DNA of 64,000 nt from JAGXFP01 sp039714535 (GTDB taxonomy: Bacteria; Desulfobacterota; Desulfobulbia; Desulfobulbales; JAGXFP01): assembly GCA_039714535.1 (NCBI GenBank), contig JBDLJC010000014.1, positions 1 through 64,000 of the forward strand, read 5' to 3'. This document shows, piece by piece, positions 54,301 through 62,060 of the stretch (positions within the stretch are counted from its first letter, which is position 1; the number at the start of each line of letters is the position of its first letter). The translations under genes were made by a program, and so were the position numbers. The notes beneath the pieces were generated by a model that had not been told where the DNA came from, ran no database searches, and was given only the letters and a program-made list of their open reading frames with translations.

Positions 54301-57300
54301 CGGGCTGGATGGCGCCAATGGCAGTGAAAGAACCGGCTCCGACGGCATCGGCGGCTTGAATGATTACATCACTCCACCCGCCATAGTGACAGTAACGACC
54401 CCAGACATCACCGCCACCATCAGCAAGGTACGCAGCAACGACACCTTCGGTTCGGCCGACAACGACGTCCGTATTGGTGATCTGGTTGAATACACCCTGA
54501 CCATGTCCCTTTCCGAAGGAACTCTAGCTAATCTCCAGATCGTCGACACCCTGCCCCAGGGCCTTGATTTCGAAGGCATCGTCAGCATCAACGGAGATGG
54601 TGGTTCTGCACCATATGCTGCTGTCGCACCATTCTCCCATGCCGACATCACTGCCGCCGGCGTGACAGAAACAGGTAACCCGGCTACCGGACCGACCACG
54701 GTAACATGGGCCCTTGGCAACGTAGCTAACCAACCGAATGATGGCTTGAGCGACAATTTCGTCATCGTTTACCGCGCCCGCGTACTAAATTCCGTGTTCG
54801 CACCCACCGACCTCAGTATCCCGCTGAACAACACCGTGAACATGAGCTATGACACGGCGACCGGTACTGCGACACAGTCAGATAACGACACCATCATCAC
54901 CGCCTTGCAGCCGGAGCTGACGGTGAGCAAGTCTGCGGCGCCCGCTGGTGGCGATACCATAATTGATGCCGGCGAGCTGGTCACCTACACCGTGGATATC
55001 ATCAACAGCGGTGCAGGCCCAGCCTATGATCCGGTGCTGCAGGACATCATCCCGGTGGGCATGCGCAACGGCGCTGCCACCGTGACCATGGTCAGCACCG
55101 ATCTGCTGGTGGCGGGTACCGGGCTGGCCAACCCGACCCCGAGCTACAACGGTGGCACGGGCCTGGTGGTCTGGGATCTGGATAGCGGTGTGGCGGATAC
55201 CTATACCATTCCGGCAGGTGACACCCTGCGCATTGTCTACCAGGTGCAGGCGGATGCCGCTCTCGGCGCCGGTCTGACCATGACCAATGAGGCGCAGGTC
55301 ACGACCTATTACTCATTCGATGATGACGCAGTACCGACATTGGGCAGCGTCACCGGTATCCGCGAGATCTACGGCTCGACCAATATTGCGTCGACCACGC
55401 TGTACACCAGCACCCCGCCGACGAAGGCGCTGGTCTCGCCTGCCCCGGCTAACCCCGTAGCGACCATTGGCCAGGAGGTGCTCTACCGGATTGCGGTGCC
55501 GGGTACGGTCAGCGCCAGCGCCCTGCACGACGTACAGATCACTGACGCCTTAAACAGTAGTCTGATCTATGTCATTGCCACCGAAGTCAGTGGCAATGGC
55601 TTTATCTTAAATGACAGCAGTGTTCTGCCAGGTCAGATCAATCTGAACATTGATCTGATCCCAGCCGGCCAACAGGCAATAATCGAAGTGCGTAGTCGCA
55701 TTGACAACACCACGCTGGCCAATGCAGGTAATGTGTTTACCAATACCGCCAGCTACACCTTTGCCGAGATTGCGGGTGGAACACAGATTGCGGGCGGCAG
55801 TGCAACCACAGTGACTTCGGTGACGGTGGTTGAACCATTGCTAACGCTTGGCAAAATAGTTGTTAATACCAGCAATCCAGGCCAACCACCTATTGCCGAC
55901 AATATCCTGCGTTACACCCTAACGCTAACTGCATCAGCCGGGGCTAATTTCTCTGATGCCTTCGATGTCAGTGTTGCGGATAGTCTCAGTCTCGGCCTGG
56001 CCTATAGCGGCAATCCGATAGTAACAGGGGCAGGCAATACTATTGCTCCACCGGTAATTGCCGGCGATGGCATTGCGGTTGCCCAGAGCCTCAACTGGAG
56101 TCTGGCCGCTGGCAATGGTGATATTGATGTCCCTGAAGGCACGACGGTCTCAATCAGCTATGATGTTGTCGTGCTTGATGGGGTATTGGCCGGGCAGATC
56201 TTAACCAATTCAGCCCTTGCCCGTTGGACCAGTCTGGATGGCGCCGATGCCAATGAGCGTACCGGCAGCGGTTCTCCGGTTGAAAATGATTACTTTACAA
56301 CACCAGCCACAACTATACTGACGACGCCTGATACCAATACCATTGCCAAGGCAGTGCTGAATGAGACCTTTGGTGCAGTCGATACCACCGTCCGTATAGG
56401 CGATATCATTGAGTATGAACTGCGCATTAACTTGCAGGAAGGTATTAGCCCTGCCGTATCAGTGGTAGACAGCCTGCCCCAGGGCTTGCAGTTTGCAGGT
56501 GTGGTCAGTGTTAATGGCAACGCGACTGCGCCTTACTCCCCGGTTGCACCATTCAGCCATAATGATATTACCGCCCCGGTTGTTGCAGGCAACGCGGCAA
56601 CCGGACCGACCACGGTAACCTGGAATATTGGCGACATTACCAATGGTGGTGACAATGATCCGACCAATAATGACTTTGTTATTGTCTACCATGCCAGGGT
56701 CTTAAGCCTGGCCTTGCCACAGATTAATTCAACCACTCTGACCAATACGGTGGCCCTGAGTTATACCTCGGTTGCGGGAACATCAACTCAAATTGCCAAC
56801 GCCGCACTGACTGTGCTGCAACCGCTATTGGCTGTTACCAAGTCGGCTGTAACAGCGGGCGGTGATACGGTAATTGATGCCAGCGAGCTGATTACCTATA
56901 CCGTTGATATCACCAATGCCGGCGTAGCGCCTGCTTACGATACATTGCTGCAAGACATCATTCCGATAGGCCTGCGTAATGGTGCTGCCACTATCACCAT
57001 GGTCAGCACAACATTGCTGAATACAGCGACCAGTCTGCCAAATATCGCCCCGGGTTATGATCCTGCAACCGGCATTGCTACATGGAATTTTGATTCTGGC
57101 ATTGCCGATCAATACAATATTCCTGCAGGCGATACACTGCGAGTGGTTTATCGGGTGCAGGCCGATGCCACGCTCAGTGCCAGCATGACTCTGACTAATC
57201 AGGCCCAGGTAAAGCTGTATTACTCATTTGATGACGATGCTGTACCGTCACTGGGTACAGTAAGCGGTGTGCGTGCAGTTTATGGGTCGATAGCTGTTGC

Positions 57301-60300
57301 CAGCACCACGCTGACAACGGCAGGCCCAAATCCGCTGAGCAAGCAGAACCCGGCAACATTAACAGTTGCGGTGGGTGATACCTTTACATACCGCATTACA
57401 GTACCGGCAATCCCAATGACAACGGCGCTGAATGATGTGCGTGTACTGGATGATCTGTCGGCATCAGCGGCTGACCTCGGTTTTGTCAGTGCCACCCGTG
57501 TATCCGGTTCCCAACCCTGGACTCCTGTGAATACGGGTACGGCAAGCAATCTCATTATTGAAGACACGCTCAACGGTATCGACATTCCTGCGGGAGAGCA
57601 GGTCGTGATTGATATCACCGTTGTGGTGAACGACAGCCCAGTTAATGTTAGCGGCCTGTTGTTTAACAACACCGCAAGTTATACCTATAACCAGGTTAAT
57701 GATGACCTTGCGACCCAGTTACCGGGTGGTGGTGAAACAACAGCTGATATGACGATTATCGGGCCTGATTCCGTCACTGTGAATAAGACCGGCCCGGCGC
57801 AAATTAATCCCGGCATAGCAGAAGTGTTTACGCTTAATGTGCATAACACCGGCACCGCTCCGGCGTGGGACCTGACCATTACCGACGTATTGCCTAACCC
57901 TGCCCCAGGCGGCATGTGTGATACACCACCGGCTAATATCACAGCGCAAATTTTCGAGGCCGATGGGGTCACAGCCGTATCGGGGGTGCTCCTGCAGGGG
58001 CCTGATCCTGATTCTGATTACAACGCAACCTACGCACCCGACCCAATTTGTACACTGACTATTACCATGAGCTCAGACGCTGCGGTCATACCCGCAGACA
58101 ACCGTCTGATCATTACCTATGAGGCCTTGCTTGATCCTGATAATCCACAAGGCACGGTGCTGACCAATGTTGCCGGCGCAACCGAGTGGTTTAGTGGTAA
58201 CACAGCCGGTGCTGGTGCAACGGGGGAAATTCGTACTTATACCCGGACGTTGACAGATGGTACGGTCGGTACATTGGACCATGAAGATGCGCATAGCATC
58301 TCCGCACTATCTCCTCTTCTTCAATTTCAGAAGACGGTGGTCAATATGACTACCGGTGAAAACCCGGCTACGATAGCGACGCCGGGTGACGTTCTGCGCT
58401 ACACTATTTTGCTTAGCAATGTCAGCCCTGTACCACTGCCAGACTTTGCAATCACTGACGAGGTTGACCGCCTTAATGCTCTGGGTATGTTTGTACCTGG
58501 AAGCCTGGCTGTTGTCACCATACCTGCGGGTGGTGATGCCAGTAACACTAATCCTAACGGTGGCAGCAAAGCTACGGGTTTGCTGGATGTGCGTAGTCTG
58601 AATCTGGATGCAGCTGGTGGCGTTAATGATTCCTTATTAATTGAATTTGAGGTAACCCTGGCGCCGGTAATCACCAGTGGCACGGTTGTCCTCAATCAGG
58701 CCCAACTGACGACGATTGTTACCGGCACATTAAATAGTGACGACCCCAACACCAATGGTCTTGATGATCCGGCAGTGTTGGGTGATGAAGATCCAACACC
58801 CATCACTATTGTTTCGGCGCCTGCACTTGAAGTCCTGAAGACATCAGAGGATCTAACCGGTGACCCGTCAATACTTGTGGCGGGTGACACCCTGCGTTAC
58901 ACCATTACCGTTAAGAATATTGGTACGGAAGACGCAATCAATGTTCTGTTGCGCGACCAGGTTCCAACCAATACGAGCTATGTGGTCGATAGCACCAGCC
59001 TCAACGGCATTGTGGTCACCGATCCTCCCCCTGGTGGGGTTTCGGCCTTACAGGCAGGGATGAAAATCAACGCACCTGAAAACACAACCTCTGGTTATAT
59101 GCGGGCTGATCTTGATCCGGCCGCAAATAATGTTGCCACGATCTCCTTTGAGGTCGTGGTGGATGCCAGTGCTATTGACGGTACGGTAATTTCCAACCAG
59201 GGTTTTGTCAGTGGTGCCGGCCAAGGCAGCGGCCCGTTTACTGAGGCGCCATCCGATGATCCAGGTACCGCAACCGTTAACGATCCCACTGTGGATGTTG
59301 TCGGTAGTCTGCCGCTGATTGATGCGCAAAAGACAGTCACCTTGCAAGTGGATAACGGCACCCCGGGTATTGTTGATCCCGGTGACACCCTGCGTTACAC
59401 CATTACCATAACCAATGCCGGGGCAATTCCGGCTACCGGTGTAACCTTTACCGATGCAACCCCTGCCAATACTACGTATAAGGACAACTCGGTTCAGCTC
59501 AATGGTATGCCGGTGGGACAACCGGATGGTGGCGTTTCCCCACTAATTGCCGGTATTGAGGTCAGTACCTCCGACCTGACCCCGCCTCTACCGGCAGCAG
59601 GGGCCGGGACATTAACGCCGGGCCAAACAGCGGTGGTGATTTTTGATGTCTTGGTAAATGGTGGTGTGGTTCCCACCACTATCATCAGCAACCAGGGTGT
59701 TGTCAGCAGTAATGAACAGGCAAATGAACCAACTGATGCAGATGGGATTGATGCCAATGGCGATCAACCCACCCAGATAGTTGTGGGTGATGTTCAGCTG
59801 TTATCAATTACCAAGGATGTCTCCGTGGTTGGCGGGGGTGTTGCTCTGGCAGGTGGTCAGCTTGAATATATTGTCCGGGTCACAAATATCAGCACCGTAC
59901 CAGCCAACAATGTCGTTATTACCGATAATCTGGATATCCCCGTTGCTGGACAAGTGACCTATGTTGCCGGTTCAGCAACACTCAATGATCTCGCCATCGG
60001 TGTTAATTATGCTGCACCGGTTATTACTGCGGATTACTCAACAGCATACGGCGACCTGCAACCGGGCGAAGTCATCGAGGTGCGTTTCCGGGTCCAGATC
60101 GGTTCGGCGGTGGCAATTGGCACGACCATTACCAATACCGGCATCGTCAACTGGAACAGTCCTGACCCCGCCTCGGCCAGCGTATCGCTTGATGTGGGAG
60201 GAACCCCGGGCACAGCCATCCTCAACGGCAACGTCTGGCATGATGCCGGCCTGGACTTGTTCTTTGACTCCACCGAGCAACCTCTCGAGAACTGGTCGGT

Positions 60301-62056
60301 CGAGCTTTATCGTAACAGTCAACTGATCGCCACGGTCTTGACCAATGCCAACGGCGTCTATCGCCTCAGCGGCTTGGCGCCCAACGATATCACAACAGAC
60401 CTTTATGAATTGCGCTTCCGGGCGCCGGGCGCAGGGCCGAACACCGCCTCGCTGGGTTATACCGATTCGGTGTTCACCAATGGTCTACAGCGGATCAGCG
60501 ATATTATCGTCGCCTCGGGCAGCAATCTACAGAACCTGAATATGCCGATCTGGCCCAACGGTACTGTGTACAACTCGGTTGCACGTGTAGCTGTTGCCGG
60601 CGCCGAACTGACGCTGTTGAATGCAGCCACCGGTACGCCACTGCCGATCCAGTGTTTCGACGACCCGGCCCAGCAGAATCAGATCACAACCCAGAACGGC
60701 TTCTACAAATTCGACCTGAACTTCAGCGATGCGGCCTGTCCGGCGGGCAGCGCCTATCTCATCGAGGTAACTCCACCGGCGATCGGTTACCTTGCTCCGC
60801 CGTCTCTGATCATCCCGCCCGCCAGTGACGCTTCCACAGTGCCGTTTTCCGTCCCCACCTGCCCCGGCAGTGTGGCCGATACGGTCCCAGCTACTACTGA
60901 GTACTGCGAGGTGGTGGCTTCCGCGGCAGTGCCACCGTTGTCGGTCCCGCCGCGCACGGTCGGCACCATATACCATCTGCATCTTGTGCTGAGCGATGGA
61001 ACCGTGCCCGGCCAGAGCCAGATCTTTAACAACCCCATCCCCATCGATCCGAAGCTGAATGGGGCCGTAGCCATAACCAAGACTTCATCCCTCCTCAACG
61101 TAACCAGGGGGGCACTGGTGCCCTACACGATCACCGTCACCAATGTGTATGGGGTGCCGCTCTCTGATATCAGCATCATTGATCACTTCCCGGCCGGTTT
61201 CAAATACGTGGCCGGTTCCGCCCGCTTGGACGGCAAGCATACCGAACCGCTGATTAATGGCCGGGAACTGGTCTGGGATGGCCTAGTCCTGCAGATCAAC
61301 GACAAACTCTCAATCCAGTTGCTGCTGGTGGTAAGTTCCGGCGTTTCCGATGGCGAATACGTCAACCGGGCCCAGGTGTTCAATATCATCACCAATACCG
61401 CCGCCTCCGGGGAAGCGACAGCCACCGTGCAGGTCATCCCCGACCCGAACTTCGATTGCACCGATGTGATCGGCAAGGTATTCGACGATCACGATCTGAA
61501 TGGAAGACAGGACCCGGGCGACAATGGCCTGGCCGGGGTTCGGGTCGTGACGACACGGGGACTGATCGCCACCAGCGATAAAAACGGCCGCTTCCACATC
61601 ACCTGCGCGGCCGTCCCCGATCAAGATCACGGCAGCAATTTCATCCTCAAACTGGATGAACGCAGCCTGCCGACCGGTTATCGCCTGACCACGGAAAATC
61701 CGCGGGTCCACCGGGCCACGCGCGGCAAAATGATGCGCTTCAATTTCGGCGCCACCATCCATCGCGTGGTGCGCATCGATATTTCCGCCGGCGTGTTCGA
61801 ACCGGATGCCAGCAAACTGCGCCTCCAGTGGCAACCTAAAATCAGCCAGTTGATTGAAGAACTCAAGAAAGCGCCATCGGTGCTGCATCTATCCTACCTT
61901 GCCGATGTCGAACAGGAAGGCCTGGTACGCACACGGCTCAACGCGCTGAAAAAGGAGATTAGCAAACAGTGGGATCGATCGGATGGAGGCTACCTACTAG
62001 CCCTTGAAACCGAAATTTTCTGGCGCCGCGGGGCTCCACTTAAAGGCCGGAAATAA
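51344..62056 (+). CDS. Giant DUF11-repeat cell-surface protein with OmpA-like end
   Basis: This 3,570-residue protein begins with two hydrophobic segments. The second (CLLLLLTFAILPGMPSPAQA) ends in a signal-peptidase-like AQA site, so a start at 51428 or later is possible. Then follow 18 DUF11-type beta-sandwich modules. Lysines starting modules lie near residues 367, 550, 713, 860, 1028, 1196, 1504, 1669, 1833, 2148, 2330, 2499, 2663, 2824 and 3246. Most end with an N-x-A motif (TNIAGAT), as in isopeptide-forming domains. Residues ~2956-3230 are prealbumin/SdrD-B-like (NGNVWHDAGLDLFFDST), and another such stretch with a calcium-site-like DDHDLNGRQDPGDNG follows module 18. The end (~3475-3570) resembles an OmpA C-terminal domain. 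It is likely exported and anchored to peptidoglycan or the outer membrane. Its function (adhesion, sheath, matrix) is not shown. Confidence 0.88.
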   Translation: MSKTLDVLTHTAFCALALLLAVHNVWGAMQEIESNQRAWKRVSSPLMAMAARVSTLCLLLLLTFAILPGMPSPAQAAEKFCSDYGGVLDGNVLLTPPVQVTIDQDCSFINWPQSNPLTTTINFQTNDPSIYLITFDNVWYDGNMACSNIDHKLWVVNSEEGAFKGACQDIMIPAETIAKASPGPTASVGMPFTYTLTLPSMQFPAGAPSPNELHTVILWDDLNATGVDMEFVSIDAYWSDTLAPVTLIPEDLPQVPAGVAFDPLVYSHGGPWSPTNLSYKPLPLPPSDTIPAGRQVIVEISVVLLDTGTNITGTTFTNTAKWWFGRAIDVDDDGIITYPDEFFEPLPGEWGISEPMTIADPNLTVTKTANQTALNLGIPAQFTISAQNTGGIDAWATTIVDQLPDGATAGMCPQLPADPNPLLTVNAEIFAADGTTSVSGGLLSPGIDYSATYNDTTCVLTFSMLSSRAVIGPTEQLIITYVLELDPDTTGDGQTLTNIAGATSWAGADPTGPYPYHTFTRSLTDGTPAIADHEDSYTVTTALSGYYFEKTVTNLDTGSYPATVAESGDTLRYRLRLFNVDQDINNITITDTLNPAWFDTGTGPADTSFSMNVLPGGATYTFDYATGDLSIFGAFGLPLDIAQGQEILVEFDIDVNSPLANGTTITNQATLTANVGFSALSDDPFVNGVSDPDNPLDDDPTVVTIQTPGPLAKTNGQSTATIGEQFTYTITVPSALIDVPLYDVQIHDDLSLSGADLQFVSAQVLSGGSWTLVNTGTTTHPVLIDANTGIDILPSNGPAVIEITVEMQNTLTNQDGLPFANSAWYTYNRANGDSNTQKTTAAGSGAAMTVIEPDITTITKAADNTTPTAGEVVRYSVTLTAASGANYSDVFDVVLTDILDLGLVYEGNPTVTVGGGVGADNTIGPPDTTGDGITIPQIMVWSLNATTPADIDIAEGETVTISYDVRVLDSVLANQTLANNATAQWTGLDGANGSERTGSDGIGGLNDYITPPAIVTVTTPDITATISKVRSNDTFGSADNDVRIGDLVEYTLTMSLSEGTLANLQIVDTLPQGLDFEGIVSINGDGGSAPYAAVAPFSHADITAAGVTETGNPATGPTTVTWALGNVANQPNDGLSDNFVIVYRARVLNSVFAPTDLSIPLNNTVNMSYDTATGTATQSDNDTIITALQPELTVSKSAAPAGGDTIIDAGELVTYTVDIINSGAGPAYDPVLQDIIPVGMRNGAATVTMVSTDLLVAGTGLANPTPSYNGGTGLVVWDLDSGVADTYTIPAGDTLRIVYQVQADAALGAGLTMTNEAQVTTYYSFDDDAVPTLGSVTGIREIYGSTNIASTTLYTSTPPTKALVSPAPANPVATIGQEVLYRIAVPGTVSASALHDVQITDALNSSLIYVIATEVSGNGFILNDSSVLPGQINLNIDLIPAGQQAIIEVRSRIDNTTLANAGNVFTNTASYTFAEIAGGTQIAGGSATTVTSVTVVEPLLTLGKIVVNTSNPGQPPIADNILRYTLTLTASAGANFSDAFDVSVADSLSLGLAYSGNPIVTGAGNTIAPPVIAGDGIAVAQSLNWSLAAGNGDIDVPEGTTVSISYDVVVLDGVLAGQILTNSALARWTSLDGADANERTGSGSPVENDYFTTPATTILTTPDTNTIAKAVLNETFGAVDTTVRIGDIIEYELRINLQEGISPAVSVVDSLPQGLQFAGVVSVNGNATAPYSPVAPFSHNDITAPVVAGNAATGPTTVTWNIGDITNGGDNDPTNNDFVIVYHARVLSLALPQINSTTLTNTVALSYTSVAGTSTQIANAALTVLQPLLAVTKSAVTAGGDTVIDASELITYTVDITNAGVAPAYDTLLQDIIPIGLRNGAATITMVSTTLLNTATSLPNIAPGYDPATGIATWNFDSGIADQYNIPAGDTLRVVYRVQADATLSASMTLTNQAQVKLYYSFDDDAVPSLGTVSGVRAVYGSIAVASTTLTTAGPNPLSKQNPATLTVAVGDTFTYRITVPAIPMTTALNDVRVLDDLSASAADLGFVSATRVSGSQPWTPVNTGTASNLIIEDTLNGIDIPAGEQVVIDITVVVNDSPVNVSGLLFNNTASYTYNQVNDDLATQLPGGGETTADMTIIGPDSVTVNKTGPAQINPGIAEVFTLNVHNTGTAPAWDLTITDVLPNPAPGGMCDTPPANITAQIFEADGVTAVSGVLLQGPDPDSDYNATYAPDPICTLTITMSSDAAVIPADNRLIITYEALLDPDNPQGTVLTNVAGATEWFSGNTAGAGATGEIRTYTRTLTDGTVGTLDHEDAHSISALSPLLQFQKTVVNMTTGENPATIATPGDVLRYTILLSNVSPVPLPDFAITDEVDRLNALGMFVPGSLAVVTIPAGGDASNTNPNGGSKATGLLDVRSLNLDAAGGVNDSLLIEFEVTLAPVITSGTVVLNQAQLTTIVTGTLNSDDPNTNGLDDPAVLGDEDPTPITIVSAPALEVLKTSEDLTGDPSILVAGDTLRYTITVKNIGTEDAINVLLRDQVPTNTSYVVDSTSLNGIVVTDPPPGGVSALQAGMKINAPENTTSGYMRADLDPAANNVATISFEVVVDASAIDGTVISNQGFVSGAGQGSGPFTEAPSDDPGTATVNDPTVDVVGSLPLIDAQKTVTLQVDNGTPGIVDPGDTLRYTITITNAGAIPATGVTFTDATPANTTYKDNSVQLNGMPVGQPDGGVSPLIAGIEVSTSDLTPPLPAAGAGTLTPGQTAVVIFDVLVNGGVVPTTIISNQGVVSSNEQANEPTDADGIDANGDQPTQIVVGDVQLLSITKDVSVVGGGVALAGGQLEYIVRVTNISTVPANNVVITDNLDIPVAGQVTYVAGSATLNDLAIGVNYAAPVITADYSTAYGDLQPGEVIEVRFRVQIGSAVAIGTTITNTGIVNWNSPDPASASVSLDVGGTPGTAILNGNVWHDAGLDLFFDSTEQPLENWSVELYRNSQLIATVLTNANGVYRLSGLAPNDITTDLYELRFRAPGAGPNTASLGYTDSVFTNGLQRISDIIVASGSNLQNLNMPIWPNGTVYNSVARVAVAGAELTLLNAATGTPLPIQCFDDPAQQNQITTQNGFYKFDLNFSDAACPAGSAYLIEVTPPAIGYLAPPSLIIPPASDASTVPFSVPTCPGSVADTVPATTEYCEVVASAAVPPLSVPPRTVGTIYHLHLVLSDGTVPGQSQIFNNPIPIDPKLNGAVAITKTSSLLNVTRGALVPYTITVTNVYGVPLSDISIIDHFPAGFKYVAGSARLDGKHTEPLINGRELVWDGLVLQINDKLSIQLLLVVSSGVSDGEYVNRAQVFNIITNTAASGEATATVQVIPDPNFDCTDVIGKVFDDHDLNGRQDPGDNGLAGVRVVTTRGLIATSDKNGRFHITCAAVPDQDHGSNFILKLDERSLPTGYRLTTENPRVHRATRGKMMRFNFGATIHRVVRIDISAGVFEPDASKLRLQWQPKISQLIEELKKAPSVLHLSYLADVEQEGLVRTRLNALKKEISKQWDRSDGGYLLALETEIFWRRGAPLKGRK

Positions 62057-62060
62057 CAGC

